NCBI RefSeq assembly: GCF_000165425.1
Contig: NW_001799620.1
Location: 259,202 to 323,201 of the forward strand
Length of the DNA: 64,000 nucleotides
Origin: Paramecium tetraurelia
Lineage: Eukaryota; Ciliophora; Oligohymenophorea; Peniculida; Parameciidae
Direction of reading: 5' to 3'
The notes below the pieces were generated by a model. The model saw only the letters and a program-made list of their open reading frames with translations. It was not told where the DNA came from and made no database searches. Position numbers and translations under genes: made by a program. Numbering within the stretch: position 1 is the first letter of the stretch; each line of letters begins with the position of its first letter. Below, piece by piece: positions 14,085-27,050 of this stretch.

Positions 14085-17000
14085 ATGCTCATATTTTCAT
14101 TGCTTATTTCGATAGCAATAGCTTGCAAGTAATAAAATAGGAATAACATAGATCAATAAGCGAATCGGAATCTATAAATTTAGAGAATGGAAAGAAATAA
14201 GAATTATGTTTTAAGGTGAATACCAATCTGCCAACCATAGTTTAATTAGTTAAATACGAAGATGAAGGTTCCAAGAAAAAAAAGAAAAAGGGAAAGAGTA
14301 ACAAAGACGAGGATGAAGAGGATGAAAATATATTCATATACGGTATTTGTAGTGTTTAATAAAATTTAGAGGAAGTTGGTTTAGGATAGTGTAAATTAAA
14401 ACAAGGACAGAGAGTTTGTTATTTTGAAAAAGGTAAGGATAGATTAGAAGTCGACCTGAAATGCACAAAGGGACCATGCAAATTCAATGTGATTGTTATG
14501 CAAGAAGAACCTAAGTAATTGCAGATTGGAAAACAATAAAAATCTAAATTAAAATTATTAAAAATAGCATCGAGTTCTAATTATAGGGTAGTCTATTCAA
14601 TTAAATGTAACAATTGTGTCATGAAAATTGTTGATGCAGATCTCTGGTTTTATGGGGACGAACCAACTATTATGCAAAGTGACACAAGATTCATAGCGGC
14701 ATTTTACGATGGCATAGAGAGTGAAACAACCATGATTTTAATTGGGGAACAGGAATTTGAAATTGAAAGATTTGAATACGTGAAATAACAGAATTTGAAT
14801 GTGAATTAAGTGATGGTCGATGCAATTGAAAAATCAAAAAAGAATGAATATCTAATTTAAGGTGTAAAAGTAGTTAAACTTAAATCTTATACTCATGACA
14901 TCTTGAAAATTAAGGTGAGAAATCAAGATGGAGACATCATCATAGATCAGACTCTTAATACATTTTAACATAAAAATTATAATTTATTGTGGAATGAAGA
15001 TTTCTCGAGTTTAGAATTAAGTTCCAGCAATAAAATAGGTTACTAAATAGAAGTTATAGAACAAACTGATATTATCTCTGTTGAAAGTAATGATTTAGCC
15101 ATTGGACAGTAATATGGAATTGTTAATTACAAGTTGAAACTACTTGAAATAGAAGACAATCATTTCACAGTATCAGCAGATAGTTCAGATGATATTTCAG
15201 TTTAGGTGAAGCCATGTAAAGGCAGCAAATGTGAAGCTATTGAGAAAATTAAGAATGGAGAATCCTTTCAATCTGTACCATAAAATTGTGATAATCCAGA
15301 TAAGGACAATTATTGTTGGTATGTGATTGCTGTGGAAACTTATGGCATTTATACTCTTGACATCAATGACAATAATGAAGCCAAAATTTTATAATGAGAA
15401 TCAAATCCTTTAATTCTGAGATCGATGAAGAGGAGAAACATCATTTCAAATTTCAACTTAGCAAATTCATAAAATTATAGTTCAATCATTTTTAGAGTCA
15501 CTTCTGAAAATGTTTAAATTCTCGTAAGTAGATCATCTAAGTGTTAATTGGTTAATTGGAAATGTTATGAGTATAGTGGAACCAGTGACTAACCAATAAG
15601 TTTGAGTGATTCTCAAATAAAAGATGGTCAATATTCAATCACAATTGAAGGAATGGAATTAGCAAAGTATGGGTTGATCATAGAAACTCATCCTAAGGAC
15701 AAGATCAATGTTGTCAATATCAAAAAAGGGTCGATTTATAAATCATCAATCAATTCTAATTAAAAGAAATAATGTTTTAAATATGAACAGACTACTAAAG
15801 GAGTTTTAACTCTTTTAGTCCATGGACCCAATCAGAAACTAGTTAGTTATGCTAATATTGACACTGATGAAGAAATTCCAACCAAGGGTGATAACGATGT
15901 AATAACTGGAAATTCAGCCTTGCAATTAGTTAGTGATAAATTCCTAGCTTGTGTTGAAATCTAAGATCAGTATAATTAAGATGTTAAAAATATAACTGAA
16001 TATAATGACATCAAATTTTCACTCATTTTGTACGATGCTTAATCTGTCATTAATTTAGAATTCAACTCAGCCTACTATGGATAAGTAGCATTTACAGAAT
16101 AGTAAAGATTCTCATTTTTGAGTTATTTCGATGAGGATGTTGTTTATATCACTAAAAACATTCTATCAAGTGGAGATGTCAATAAGGACTTATAAGTGTA
16201 CATTAGGTAATATGTTGTATGAGAATTTGGATTAATACGAATACAAGTTCTTTGATAATGAAGTCAGCACATATTCACTCTCAACTGAAAAAATGAAGAA
16301 ATTGTGTGATATCGATGAGGATGGCTCAGTCAGTGTTGATCATAGTCGAATCACTCATCTTTGTGAAATATTTGTTGTTGTCAAAAGTATATCTAAGAGT
16401 CCAGTCAGATATACATTAACGATTCATAAATAAGATTTGGCTATCCAATTGACTGATGGATTACAGCAATCATACAATTTGTAACACATTGAGGAATTCA
16501 TGCATTTCTATTATCAACCTAATTCTAAGTCTGCTGATGTGAATTTATTTGCATCTACTTTTTATGGCAAATTTGTTTTGCATATAAACATTTGGAAATA
16601 AGACAATGTCAAACACAAATCTGATTGGCCATTTATTGATACAGAGGATGATTCAGATATCTCAAGTGGATCAACAAATCAAATACACAGAACCATTAAA
16701 TCATCTGCATTAGATTAATGCTGGCCTGATTGTGTGTTATTGATATCTGTTTAAAGTGAATAGGAAACTCCAAAAAACAATGGGTACAATTTTAATTATA
16801 ATGACCAATTTCATATTATGATTAATCAGGGAATGTAGGATGCTATAGAAGGTTAAAAGTACGAAGTATCAATCAAGAGCGAATAGACTGTTTACTTCAC
16901 ATTTAAGAATTTGTAAAAGTTTAGAGATGATGCTTATTTGACATTCTCATTATTGTAAATCATTGGTAATGGTTTCTTCACAATCAGTGTAAACGGAGGA

Positions 17001-19430
17001 GATAAGTTTGAGTATCCCAATTTATATGGAAATTTTGATTTCCATGCAGACGGATCCTACTTTCAATTGTCTAAAGATAAATTGAATGAGAAGCTAAAGG
17101 AGAAACAGATTTCGATTCAGGATGCCTATTTGATTATCTCAGTTGCAGGATTACAAAGTTATTATAATCCCATCCAATAATCTGTTAAATTGGAATTCAC
17201 AATTTCGTACATGAACATGGATTACATTCAAATTATGCATAGTCAACCTAATACAATCCATGCCAAACTACATCAACCCACTATTGTTTAATTTTATAAT
17301 TATCTTAAATAAGATATCTTCTTTAAATTACATAGATTCATAGGATATGGAAACATGTCTGTTTTCATTTGCAATCAGTAAAGTAACATTGCTGAATGTG
17401 TAAAAGACAGCAATGATGCAGAATTCAAATATCTTGATACAGTTTTGGCTGCTGGAAATGAGAATTCATAAATCTTGATTTAAGCTAACGATAAAGATAA
17501 ATTCTGTGTTTATTGCACATACATCATCAAAATTGAATCTTCTGATAGCGAATTACAAGGCTAATTAACTGTGGTGTTGGATAATGACTTCGTTAAATTG
17601 CCAGCTGGTGTTTAATACAGTGATTATGTAGAAAACAAGAGATCATCCTAATTCTCCATTTCCTATACTTAGGATAGCAAAATTGAAATATTTATCTAAA
17701 TATTTACAGGAGATCCTATTGTCCAATATTCATATAGCTAAGATACTCTGAAATCCAGCAAAATTGTAAAGGCATAACCAAATAACAAATACATTCACCT
17801 TACTGTTCCCAGTCAAAAAGTATTGGATGAACTTGAATAAATTGCTGAACACTTGTACAATATAAACAATGATAAAAAAAAGGATAATGATGATGAAAAT
17901 GAAATTAGCCTATTACCATCTCATTTTATTCATGATGAATTATATGTCAGAGTTTCCACAGAATCCAATGAACCCTGCAACTATACAATTTACTATACAA
18001 GTGATTATGTTAATGGAAAATTGCAAGATGGTAGAATACATTTTGCCATTATTGAACAGAATATTACATTTTTGTATGAAAATTATAACGAATAGGTTTC
18101 AGTACTCAATCTATCTCCCCTTAATTAAACATCTCTATAAGATATTGAAATAAAAGTCCTTTATATTAAAAAGCAATCATTCGATGATTTCCACTATGAA
18201 TATTTATAAGATATACCCATCAAAACTAGATTAATACATCCTCTCTCCAGCAGCTATGAATTGCCTAAAGATAATGGGATCTATGAAATTATCCTGATAA
18301 ATAAGAAGTATATTGAAAATGGAAAAGAAACCAATCCTACTTTATTCATTGAAATAAGTGTCTCCACCAATGACATTAGAATCTTACCCATCTAAAGACA
18401 TCACAGTGGTTATATCCAACCAAATGATATCGATTACTTTGAGACTTATTCTCCAGCTGAAGGGTATTTGGCTGTTGAAATTTACTCATGCTCATCTGAT
18501 ATCAACTTTAGCTTCTCAAAAACCAATTTTAAATCTTTCGTTGATGAAGATTATGACGAATCTGTCGATATTCCAGAAAAGGATTATCATGTTGAAATGA
18601 TCTCAGTGGACAAGGGAACTCTCTGGGTTGCCGTCAAAGGAATCTCTACCACTCCAGCCTATTATCATATTACCAATCATTTCTATTAAAATAAAAAAGA
18701 AATACCTTTTGGTAAAATATTGGCTGGCAACGATGGCCATATTAAGTGGCATTTAGATAAATAAAAATCTGATTCAATATAAATAGAATTTGAACATGCC
18801 ACTTGTAATAAATGCAATTTGGAGGGAGTCTAAATTAATTATCACATCTTTATTGCTCAAGATGAAAAGAAACTACAAATGTTGGGTTATTGTGGTAATG
18901 AATAATTCGAAACCCACAAGGCAGATGATGAAAAAATCTTCAAAAAGACTATTCAATCATATCGCCTAGCTGATCACAATGGCAGTATTGTATATGAAAT
19001 TGAATTTCCAAATTTAGTTACGTATGAATATGCATCAGTTGGAGTTTTTGCTACTGTTGATAATTTCATGAAGTACTCCTTTATTTTAATATTAGTTCCA
19101 CTTCTTAAATTAAAGTATTTTATAGAACCATCCAAGTACCAGTACCAAATTATTTTGCAAAATTCTTAAATCATAATAGAACATTCTTTACTTTCTTAAT
19201 AGTTGGCATGATTTTGTTAATAGCATTATTGACTCTTTGGCTGTGTTATTACATTAAACGGTAAATAAAATCATTTATTTATACATAGATACAGAAATAC
19301 AAAATATAAATTAGACTTTTAATTAGAGTAGGGAGCCAAAATTATTGCCTCCAACAAATTACCTTAGAATGATGATGCTGCATTCTAAAATGATTTCAAA
19401 ATGAAATACTAGACATTTGAAGAGGATTGA
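14085..19430 (+). CDS. Giant secreted/type I membrane protein with in-frame TGA
   Basis: Starts ATG 14085 with a signal peptide (MLIFSLLISIAIACKS), split by a 23-nt intron. The Gln-code frame then runs about 1750 codons and ends with a 23-nt intron, a transmembrane helix (FLIVGMILLIALLTLWLCYY), a 28-nt intron and an acidic cytosolic tail ending FEED. The ectodomain is beta-rich in appearance, with paired cysteines (KCNNC, CNKCN) and no domain I recognise. Two oddities occur. An in-frame TGA sits at 15395-15397, with the same frame open on both sides and no GT/AG pair to splice it out. A frame change near 16170-16240 needs an intron of 19, 31 or 37 nt. If the TGA is real, only the first 436 residues would be made, or this is a pseudogene. 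Confidence 0.7.
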
Positions 19431-19517
19431 GATTTAATTATTATAAATAAGAATATAATACTTTAATGTGAAAGATTGAATTATCTTCTTAATACTCATA
19501 TTGTTATCACTATTTAT

Positions 19518-19733
19518 ATGAATTATACTAACTATTGGCAATAATATGTGAGTCAAATTTAATGTATTTAAATGATAGCACAGTTATGTTATTATAATTT
19601 ATATTGTATCTTTTTCAAAAAGATATTAAAACATAGAGATATCAAATTTCATAAAGGCTAATCATAAAGATCCTAGATTCTAAAATAAATGTAAACGAGG
19701 ATTGAGAAAGTAGACAAAAAGAATGAAAATTGA
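19518..19733 (+). CDS. Possible very small gene (71 codons)
   Basis: An ATG-to-TGA frame using the ciliate code (MNYTNYWQQYVSQ ... KVDKKNEN), lying in an otherwise empty 560-nt gap. The product would be basic with a short hydrophobic centre. No family or motif is recognised, and a frame this short can arise by chance in AT-rich sequence. Nothing else supportable was seen between 19431 and 19995. Confidence 0.25.
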
Positions 19734-19995
19734 GGAAAAAGTCTTGAATGAGGAATATATATTAATCCCCATTTAAATCATGATCTCTTAGGATATGAAT
19801 CCTTAGAATATAGAATTCTCTGAAATTTGAGTAATAAATAAATAATACAACTTTCATTTCCTGTAAACGCGAACATCAGATCTAGTATGTTGGTGCATTC
19901 GTAAAGGTATACGCATTGCATCATTAATTTTAAATTGCTTTGACAACGAGAGACTTTGTTAATGGTTTTTCGATGATGATATTCTAACTTAAAAT

Positions 19996-20958
19996 TCATA
20001 TGTACTTCGATTTCTATGGGATGGCAGTGTTATTGTGAGTGTGATTAGACGGGGAATTCATGGTGTAGATTTGTGCAGGAGTGAGCATTTTCTATAGAGG
20101 ACCTTTGAGTATTCTTTAAGTATAGGGGCCAATTTAGGGTTGGGCATCTGTTCCCATTTTTGGGGATAAGTGGAAGGTCTATTAATTTTTCTAAGTTCTT
20201 GATATTATTTGTTTAATGGTCTATTGACTCACTCCTATTGGGAGTTTATTATAAGTTTTAGGGGAGTTCAGTTATACATGTTGAGTGATAGTCTTGAGTT
20301 TTTGTTTGTCTACCATAAATTGAATGAAATTTTGTAACTATTCTTATTCTCGATTAGATGGCTAAAGATTTAACTCGCCAACATTAATTTATAATGCATT
20401 CAATTTATTATTAATGGTTTCAATAGTTGTTGAAGCATCCTAAATGCCAGATAGGATCTTGCTGTATGCATGCTATGGTTTAGGGGAGGTGGGAACAGCT
20501 TCTTTGGGCGAGTCTCCAACAATGGCCTTTTTAGGTTTATTGGGGTTATTTCTATTTTCCTCCTCGATAATTCTCTTGATCCTATAATATTCAATCCTTC
20601 TCCTCTTATCATGATAGCTGATCTATGTCTATGAATAAAATACTTGCTCATAATATGACATAAATGTGGCATGAAGAACCTAGGTATCTCATTGTGATAC
20701 TTGTAGTACTCAGTAAAGAGACGAAGCTTTTGGAACACCTCACCTAATGAGGATTATAGATTATGCATACTTACTTAAGCAATAGAATCGCTTCAGATAT
20801 TCTAATTCCTCTCGATAGGCCATAACTTAATAGAACCCAATCACATCGGAGGTTCTGGCAGAACTCACAAAATCATTTAGAGTCTTGGAGTAATAGTAGG
20901 ATTGACTGTGTGCATACTTTTTCTCGAGAAACCTTTGCACATCATATTTATTGGCCAT
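19996..20958 (-). CDS. Unknown protein with basic helical centre
   Basis: 301 codons after two introns (31 nt ending TAG, 26 nt ending CAG). Starts ATG 20958 (MANKYDVQRFLEKKYAHSQ). The first 110 residues look alpha-helical with aromatic residues (YSKTLNDFVSSARTSDVIGF). The centre is highly charged (KRRRIEYYRIKRIIEEE). The C-terminal third is low-complexity, Gln/Pro/Thr-rich, ending QKSKYI. I do not recognise the family. Confidence 0.65.
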
Positions 20959-21084
20959 TTTTATTAATATGTTAATCGATTATTTTTTAGTTATAGGATT
21001 ATAAACAAAATCAAATGGTATACTATTGCAGTACATTTAGAAATATCGTTAACTAATATACTCAACAAGAAACAGGAGCCAGAA

Positions 21085-23254
21085 ATGATCATCATGCATC
21101 CCATGGATTAGCCTGCTCCAGATTACATTGAGAATATCAAAATGGTTCACACTATTATCGATTATTTAGTGGTGTTTCCCCAATGGAGTGCAATATTACA
21201 ACCAAGATTTAAAAAGAATAGATTTGGATAATAAATCAGAATAAACAATAACCGAAGACATTCGAAGTTAAGATCAATTGAGTCACTTTGTGCTCACTGA
21301 TGAAAAGGGGCAATAGAAGTTCTGCACATCCCTACTCTACTATGTATTATACCTATCTAGTCTAAGGAAAAAGTGTATGTGAAGAACAAACACAAACATT
21401 ATTAGAAGCTATCCAAAACATTCCCCAAAATAGCAATCAAGCAAATCATCAAGAATCCCTTGATTTTGGATGAAGACACGCAATTGATATATGCTCCTAA
21501 AACAATTACTCTGGTCTCTCATTCTCCCTCATTCGATTTGCAAAGACAATTTCTTGTTTTCTTCTACAATAGCTATATCATTGATCGTGGATTGAATTCC
21601 ATAGGCTTATGTGAAGATCATCTTAAACAGTTTGAGCGATTAGTGCTCACTCATGGCTTAAATGGTGCTGAATAAGAATGGAATTAACAGGAAGTATTAC
21701 ATCTGAAATAACTTGAATAAGATTATATCATGGATAAAGACATCTTAGAATTTTATATTAGCGTTTTATTCACTCTCAACAAGAAAACCCTATTAACAGA
21801 TGAAGATCAAAATCATGAAATTAGAATTACTAAATGCGAAGTTCACAATGAAATTCTCAGATTCAGAACCAACGATTAAGAAATCCTATCTTTGACTAAT
21901 TTCACTTTTCGCCCTCTTTTCAGTAGACTCTCCCTTGTCAATATTATGAGAATAGTAATGTGTATCATCTCAGAAAAACAAATGGTCTTTTTCTCTACTA
22001 ATATAAGTAATCTCTAGTAACAAAATAATAGGTGAAATTCCATAAATAACCGAAGGCTTGCTCTCTTTGATCAAACCACTCAAATGGTCCAATATATACA
22101 TCCCTTGCTCAAATATTGATATATGGGAGTATGCCTAAGCCTTGTAGCCTTATATCATAGGTTTTGAAAAAAAACATAAATAATTTGTATAGCATCAAAA
22201 TTATACATTTAGTTACTCACCTAGTTATAAGGAAAAGTTATTGTTGATCTTGATGAAGATTCAATTATTGACAACAGCCATACTATTGATGATGTATTAA
22301 AATCAATTCATTCAATTTTAGTTAAAAATACCAGAGAAATGGTTAATTGAACTTAAAAACAAATTGAATCAAATTACTACTTAATTAAAATACTCACCAA
22401 AATAAAAAATTTATTAATGGATGGAGGCCATTCTAAAGACCAAGAAAGCATTTTTTAACTTTATATTATAAATTGTGCAAAATGTTCTACCTTTTATAAA
22501 GTCCTTGAATGATAGAGAACCCTAATAATTTACTCAAACTCTAAAATAATGTTTTGACTTATAAGGGTATATTAAGAACCATCCTGAATAAGAGTTTATT
22601 TCAGTAATTGCAAAGAATACAATGACTTTCAGCACATTTATCGAATAGGTTGACGATTATTACTCTTTAAGTAAATAAGTTGATCCCATGATTGTATCTT
22701 ATGTAGAATACATGAAAGTTTAAGGGCAAAAAAATGAATTAGATTTTCATAAATTGATTAATTCATGTTTGGATAAAGAAATTGAGAAAAATCTAAAAAA
22801 CTTTTCCAATCCAGCCACCATTGATTTATACCCTTGGATGATAAAGTATCGGAAATTTCAGGAATTATTCAAAGAAAAGCACAGTGAGTAAGTAGAATAG
22901 AAGGAAAATCAATAGATAGTATTGCATTTTTATGATGAAGAATCAAGAATGAAAACTAGACAACTGCTGAATTCTAAGGAAAATATTTTTTCAAAGTTCA
23001 ATCAAAAGAAGATTATTAACTTGAAGCAAATTTTTACTCATTAAAATGTTTCAAATCTGGTTTAAAATTATAAACTAATCTCTAACTCTTTAAAATAGCT
23101 AGTAAAAAAACCATCAGAAAACTTTGATTTAGATCCAATCCTTCAAAAACGCAAAACCTTACTACGTCGTCACTCTACTCTAATGAATGAATAATTGGAA
23201 GGAACCAAGGAAGATATCATGAGGTTAGTAGAATCACTATAAAAGCAAGCATGA
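21085..23254 (+). CDS. DENN-domain protein (putative Rab regulator)
   Basis: All three DENN parts are readable. uDENN: HFVLTDEKGQQKFCTSLLYY then EKVYVKN. cDENN: PKTITLVSHSPSFDLQRQF, RPLFSRLSLVNIMRIV ... QMVFFSTNIS, and LKWSNIYIPCSN ... VIVDLDEDS. A dDENN-like region follows (NTMTFSTFIEQVDDYYSL). DENN proteins are known as guanine-nucleotide exchange factors for Rab GTPases. The start at ATG 21085 (MIIMHPMDQPAPDYIEN) opens the conserved frame; an upstream in-frame extension without ATG exists. Several introns are inferred, including one near 21344 that is either 17 nt (TAG) or 23 nt (AAG). About 690 residues. Confidence 0.82.
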
Positions 23255-23289
23255 ATAAATTAATATTTATAGAAAAATTATTAATTAAA

Positions 23290-23811
23290 ATGATTTCTAG
23301 TAACTAAACGAAATCATTACTTGAAAGCATGGAGAAGAATGAAGATCCATCCGCTTTTGCAGATGCTTTAGGCCTTTTAGAAAAGCTAATCACCAAGTAC
23401 TCACAGCAAATATGAATTAGTATAATAAACAACCCCAACGAAGATAAATTTAAACATATAAAGATGACAGTTAAAGCATTAGCCACTCGTCTATTTAATA
23501 TAAGAGAAATGGCATAATTACTCACATGTTTAGGTTTCATTTAAGTAATCAATCATCTTTATATAATATAGTTAGAATAAGAATTTTATCTCCCTGATGA
23601 AGAATATGCAACATTATTAGAGAATTTCAATACAATTAAGTGGTAGCATATTTTAGCTTAAGGAAGAGTAGAGGGACCTCAACAATATCAACGAGCTTAA
23701 GAAATGTATAATTTTGTATTCTAATATTTACTAGAGTTAGATAATAGCAAGAAGCTTAGAGATAATACGAAAAAGAGATAAAAGAAAAGGAGAAAATTTA
23801 ATAATAAATGA
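23290..23811 (+). CDS. Small PUB (PUG) domain protein
   Basis: 165 codons after a 24-nt intron (GTACTC...TAG). The body reads LLEKLITNIINNPNEDKFKH then MTVKALATRLFNIREM and LLTCLGFI, the pattern of the PUB/PUG domain, which in known proteins binds the tail of p97/CDC48. The last 15 residues are strongly basic (KKRQKKRRK), resembling a nuclear localisation signal. It starts 35 nt after the DENN gene on the same strand. Confidence 0.78.
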
Positions 23812-23945
23812 AATATGATAGATAAGAGAGAAGTTTAGTGAAAGAGAAGGATTCAAAAGCCAATGATTTGTAATTTGGTGCCAAAGTGAAAACATGTGAA
23901 CAGCTAGGCATAAATAAGAATAATGGTAAACGTGGGTGAGGTTGA

Positions 23946-23977
23946 GCGGGGCGAAGGTTTAAATACTTTCGCCTCGC
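23946..23977 (+). other. GC-rich hairpin in long intergenic gap
   Basis: Twelve paired bases, 23946-23957 with 23966-23977, around an 8-nt loop (tttaaata). Two pairs are G-U when read as RNA from the + strand and would be A-C mismatches on the - strand. Stem and flank (cgtgggtgaggttg upstream) are far more GC-rich than their surroundings, in an unusually long 820-nt gap. No known RNA family, T-run terminator or tRNA-type promoter boxes were identified. Confidence 0.5.
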
Positions 23978-24184
23978 ATTATAATAATAAGGAAAATAAT
24001 CAATCAACCAATAGAAGTAAGAAATTACTTCTTAGATGATCAAAGTGCATTTAAAACTAACAGATGCTTTTTGAGAGATGGATTGTGAGTTTTCTTTATA
24101 TATAAATGTATGGTGAAGAAAATAAGATATTATATTATTCAACTTTTTTAGTTTCATTTCATATGAAATTATGTCCACTAAATT

Positions 24185-24631
24185 ATGACACTTAAGTAAT
24201 TAAAGATGATAACAATTAAAATTGAGTAAAATCAAAGATTTTCCTTACCTTTTAAGACGCCTCATCAACAATAAAAGATTGAACTTAAAATTTTCTTAGA
24301 TTTTAAGAGTTAAATCATAATTGAAAAGTAAGATTTGCGAAATTGCTTAAATCACTACCATACCATTTAATGCATAGATTGCTTGCCCTAACTAAAATAT
24401 TCTTGCCACTTCTTGTTATCAACATTTGTGGCATATTATTTTTAGACAGATTTAGGTATATATTTGTAATTTCAAGTCAAAACCATTGAATGCCCTAAAG
24501 TCTTTAATTTAGAAAGATTTCTCATATTATTTCTAATTCTTTTCTTCATTCTCCTTCTTGTTAAGATGTGTAGTATTATTAATTATTTTTAATTTCACAA
24601 ATATTAAATTAATTTAAATTACGCACTAAAT
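24185..24631 (+). CDS. Possible small membrane protein or in-frame upstream extension of the next gene
   Basis: From ATG 24185 (MTLKQLKMITIKIEQ) a TGA-free frame of 149 codons runs directly, in phase, into the acyl-CoA oxidase start at 24632. It contains a cysteine patch (NHYHTIQCIDCLPQLKYSC) and one strong hydrophobic helix (FLILFLILFFILLLVKMC). Acyl-CoA oxidases normally have no such extension, so it may be a separate tail-anchored protein whose last exon I cannot place, or chance. The rest of the 23812-24184 gap contains only the hairpin. Confidence 0.35.
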
Positions 24632-26650
24632 ATGCATCCTACAACATAATTGCTTTAAGAAGCCAGAGACAGAGTAACATTTCCTACTCAAGAGCTAACC
24701 AAATTACTCTATGGGAATGAAGAGATTTATGAAACATTTATGAAAGCCTAAAAGGTTATCGCTAGTGAGCCAAGTATCAGAAATCATCCTGATTATCACA
24801 ATTGGGGACGCAAAGAATAGATTATCAAATCATATGAAAAACTAAGAATCATGCATTAGCATTTAAATCTTGCAAATTCAGCTCATTGGGCACCTATGTT
24901 GAGTTTATTCTAAGGTACAACTCCTTCAGCTGTATCATTTGGAATGACTGTTCCAGCTTTGAGATTCCTTGGTACTGATGAATAATTCAATCTCTGGGGT
25001 CCTAAGTTTCTAACGATGGAAATTGTAGCTGCTTATGCCTAGACGGAAATTGGTCACGGAAGTGATGTATAGAATTTGGAAACCACTGCAACTTATGATT
25101 CATAGACTAATGATTTTGTTTTGCATACACCTTCAGTTCAAGCTGTTAAATGTAATCATGTATTAATATGAATTAGTTTGGCCAGGAGAACTAGGATTTT
25201 TATCAAATTACGCACTTGTCTATGCAAAGTTGATATTCAATGGTAAGAATAAGGGAGTTCATCCTTTTATGGTCTAAATAAGAGATATCTCAACTCATAA
25301 GCCATTGAAAGGTGTTGTAGTTGGAGACATAGGACCTAAATTAGGATATTCCACAAAAGATAATGGATTCTTGGCATTTGAGAATTACAGGATTCCACTC
25401 AATAGTTTATTAGCAAGGTATGTTAGAATTGAGAATGGACAATTTTCTAGACACGGGAATGAAAAGGTATTGATTTTTTACATACTAGATATCTTATGCA
25501 TCAATGATGGTATCTAGATAATTAATAATTTTCATTTATCCAAGAATGGCAGCTTAAAGCTTGACAGTGGCAATTAGATATTCAATAACGAGATAACAAT
25601 TCACAAATGATAAAAGAGAAGAGAACTCAGTCCTTGAATATTAAACATAATAAGATAAATTATTGCCAAGATTGGCCACATGTTACGGAATGATCTTTGC
25701 TGGCTTAAGAATCATGGAATTGGTTGATGATAACTTCCATCGAGTGTTAAAGAAAGATTTCAGTACATTATAATAATCACATGCTATTTTGAGGTATTTG
25801 AAATGAAGATGTTATCTCTAGTGCTCTAAAAGCTTGGTCTTCATAATGGGTTGTTGATACAGCTGAATGGTGTAGATTATCATGTGGTGGACATGGTTAT
25901 GCACACTATTCAGGAATTCCAGCCATCTATTTTGACACTGCTCCAAATGTTACATTGGAAGGAGAGAATCAAGTTATGTATCTTTAAGTCGCAAGATACT
26001 TGCTTAAAGTATTACAATACGTAGAAAAAAATCCAGAAAAGGTTCCATTTTATTTCAACTTTGTGTTACACATTAAAGAAACATTGGCCAATCAAAGTAC
26101 AGATTTAGGATAATTGCTCAAATTGACTCTTACCCTTTAATTAATAAGTGTTGCTAAGAAGATTAAGGATAATATGAGTACAGGCAAGAATTTCTAATAA
26201 ATTTGGAATGAAGTTGTAGGAGTTCAATTATTATCTGTGGCTTAAAGATATGCTGAATATTTCACATATTTAGTATTTTAGGAATACATTTCCAGTGCTA
26301 ATCCATCAGTTAAGGAAGTATTGTAACAAATGTGTGATTTATATTCACTGTAAGTAATTTTGGATAATCCAAACACCCTTATTGAATCAGGTAGGATAAC
26401 AGTTGAGTAATTCAAGCAATTTAATGAAACCAAAATTGAATTACTCAATAAACTGAAGCCATAAGCCTTGGGTTTAGTTGAGGCTTTCAATTTCTCTGAT
26501 AATGCTTTGAGAACTTGCATTGGCTGCCATGATGGAAAACCGTATGAATACATTTATGATTGGGCCACAAAAGAGAATTCAGTTAATATCAAAGGAGTAC
26601 CTTAAGCTGTGAATGACTTGATGGGCACAAAAATCAAAGCTAGATTATGA
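24632..26650 (+). CDS. Acyl-CoA oxidase
   Basis: 647 codons after introns of 25, 22 and 28 nt. Family signatures in order: GMTVPALRFLGTDEQ, AYAQTEIGHGSDVQ (flavin/substrate region), KFWPGELG, GDIGPKLGY, FENYRIPLNSLLARY, AIRYSITRQQF and CGGHGYAHYSGIP ... TLEGENQVM. This matches peroxisomal acyl-CoA oxidases, which perform the first step of beta-oxidation, using O2 and releasing H2O2. The length fits the family. The C-terminus ends IKARL; the last three residues ARL are close to a PTS1 peroxisomal signal (inference). MHPTTQLLQEARDRV is the chosen start, as in the family. Confidence 0.93.
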
Positions 26651-26668
26651 TATTAATTATTTTAATAA

Positions 26669-27050
26669 ATGAGAAAAAACATTCAGATTATTGCAAGATA
26701 ATTCACATCTACAAAACCTGAACTTTTCAAGGCCCAAAAATTGGATGTCAAAACATTTGAGTATGAACCCTTCAAATTTGGAATTGAAAGACAATCTATG
26801 ATTCACGGATATACTATGGAGGAAATGTATGGCAGGTAAAAGAAGTTATTTAATACCTAGGTTTTATGGAATCAAGCATTCCCCTTTGATCTAAAAGGAG
26901 TTGAAGAAGGACAATCTTATTGCTCTTGCTATTCTTTTGGGAGGCAGTGTGATTACATTCTATTATAATGAATGGGGAGCTTAAGATTAAGCTAATTGGC
27001 TTTAATACTATTATTCTGATTTAACAACCAAGAGAAACAATCTCAAATGA
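26669..27050 (+). CDS. Small single-pass membrane protein
   Basis: 118 codons with a 25-nt intron splitting AGG. The N-terminus is basic and Ser/Thr-containing (MRKNIQIIARQFTSTKPE), resembling a mitochondrial presequence. One hydrophobic helix follows (LIALAILLGGSVITFYY), then a short polar tail (NLK end). The layout is that of an inner-membrane respiratory subunit, but this is inference; no family is recognised. It starts 18 nt after the acyl-CoA oxidase stop. 27051-27151 is plain AT-rich spacer. Confidence 0.6.

Noticed and set aside
19778-19999. 73-codon - strand ORF just after the unknown gene's stop
   Set aside because: Its ATG overlaps the previous TGA and it contains no TAA/TAG Gln codons, unlike real genes here; no motif.
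23941-23985. U5 snRNA
   Set aside because: Local similarity only; the invariant loop and Sm site were not found.
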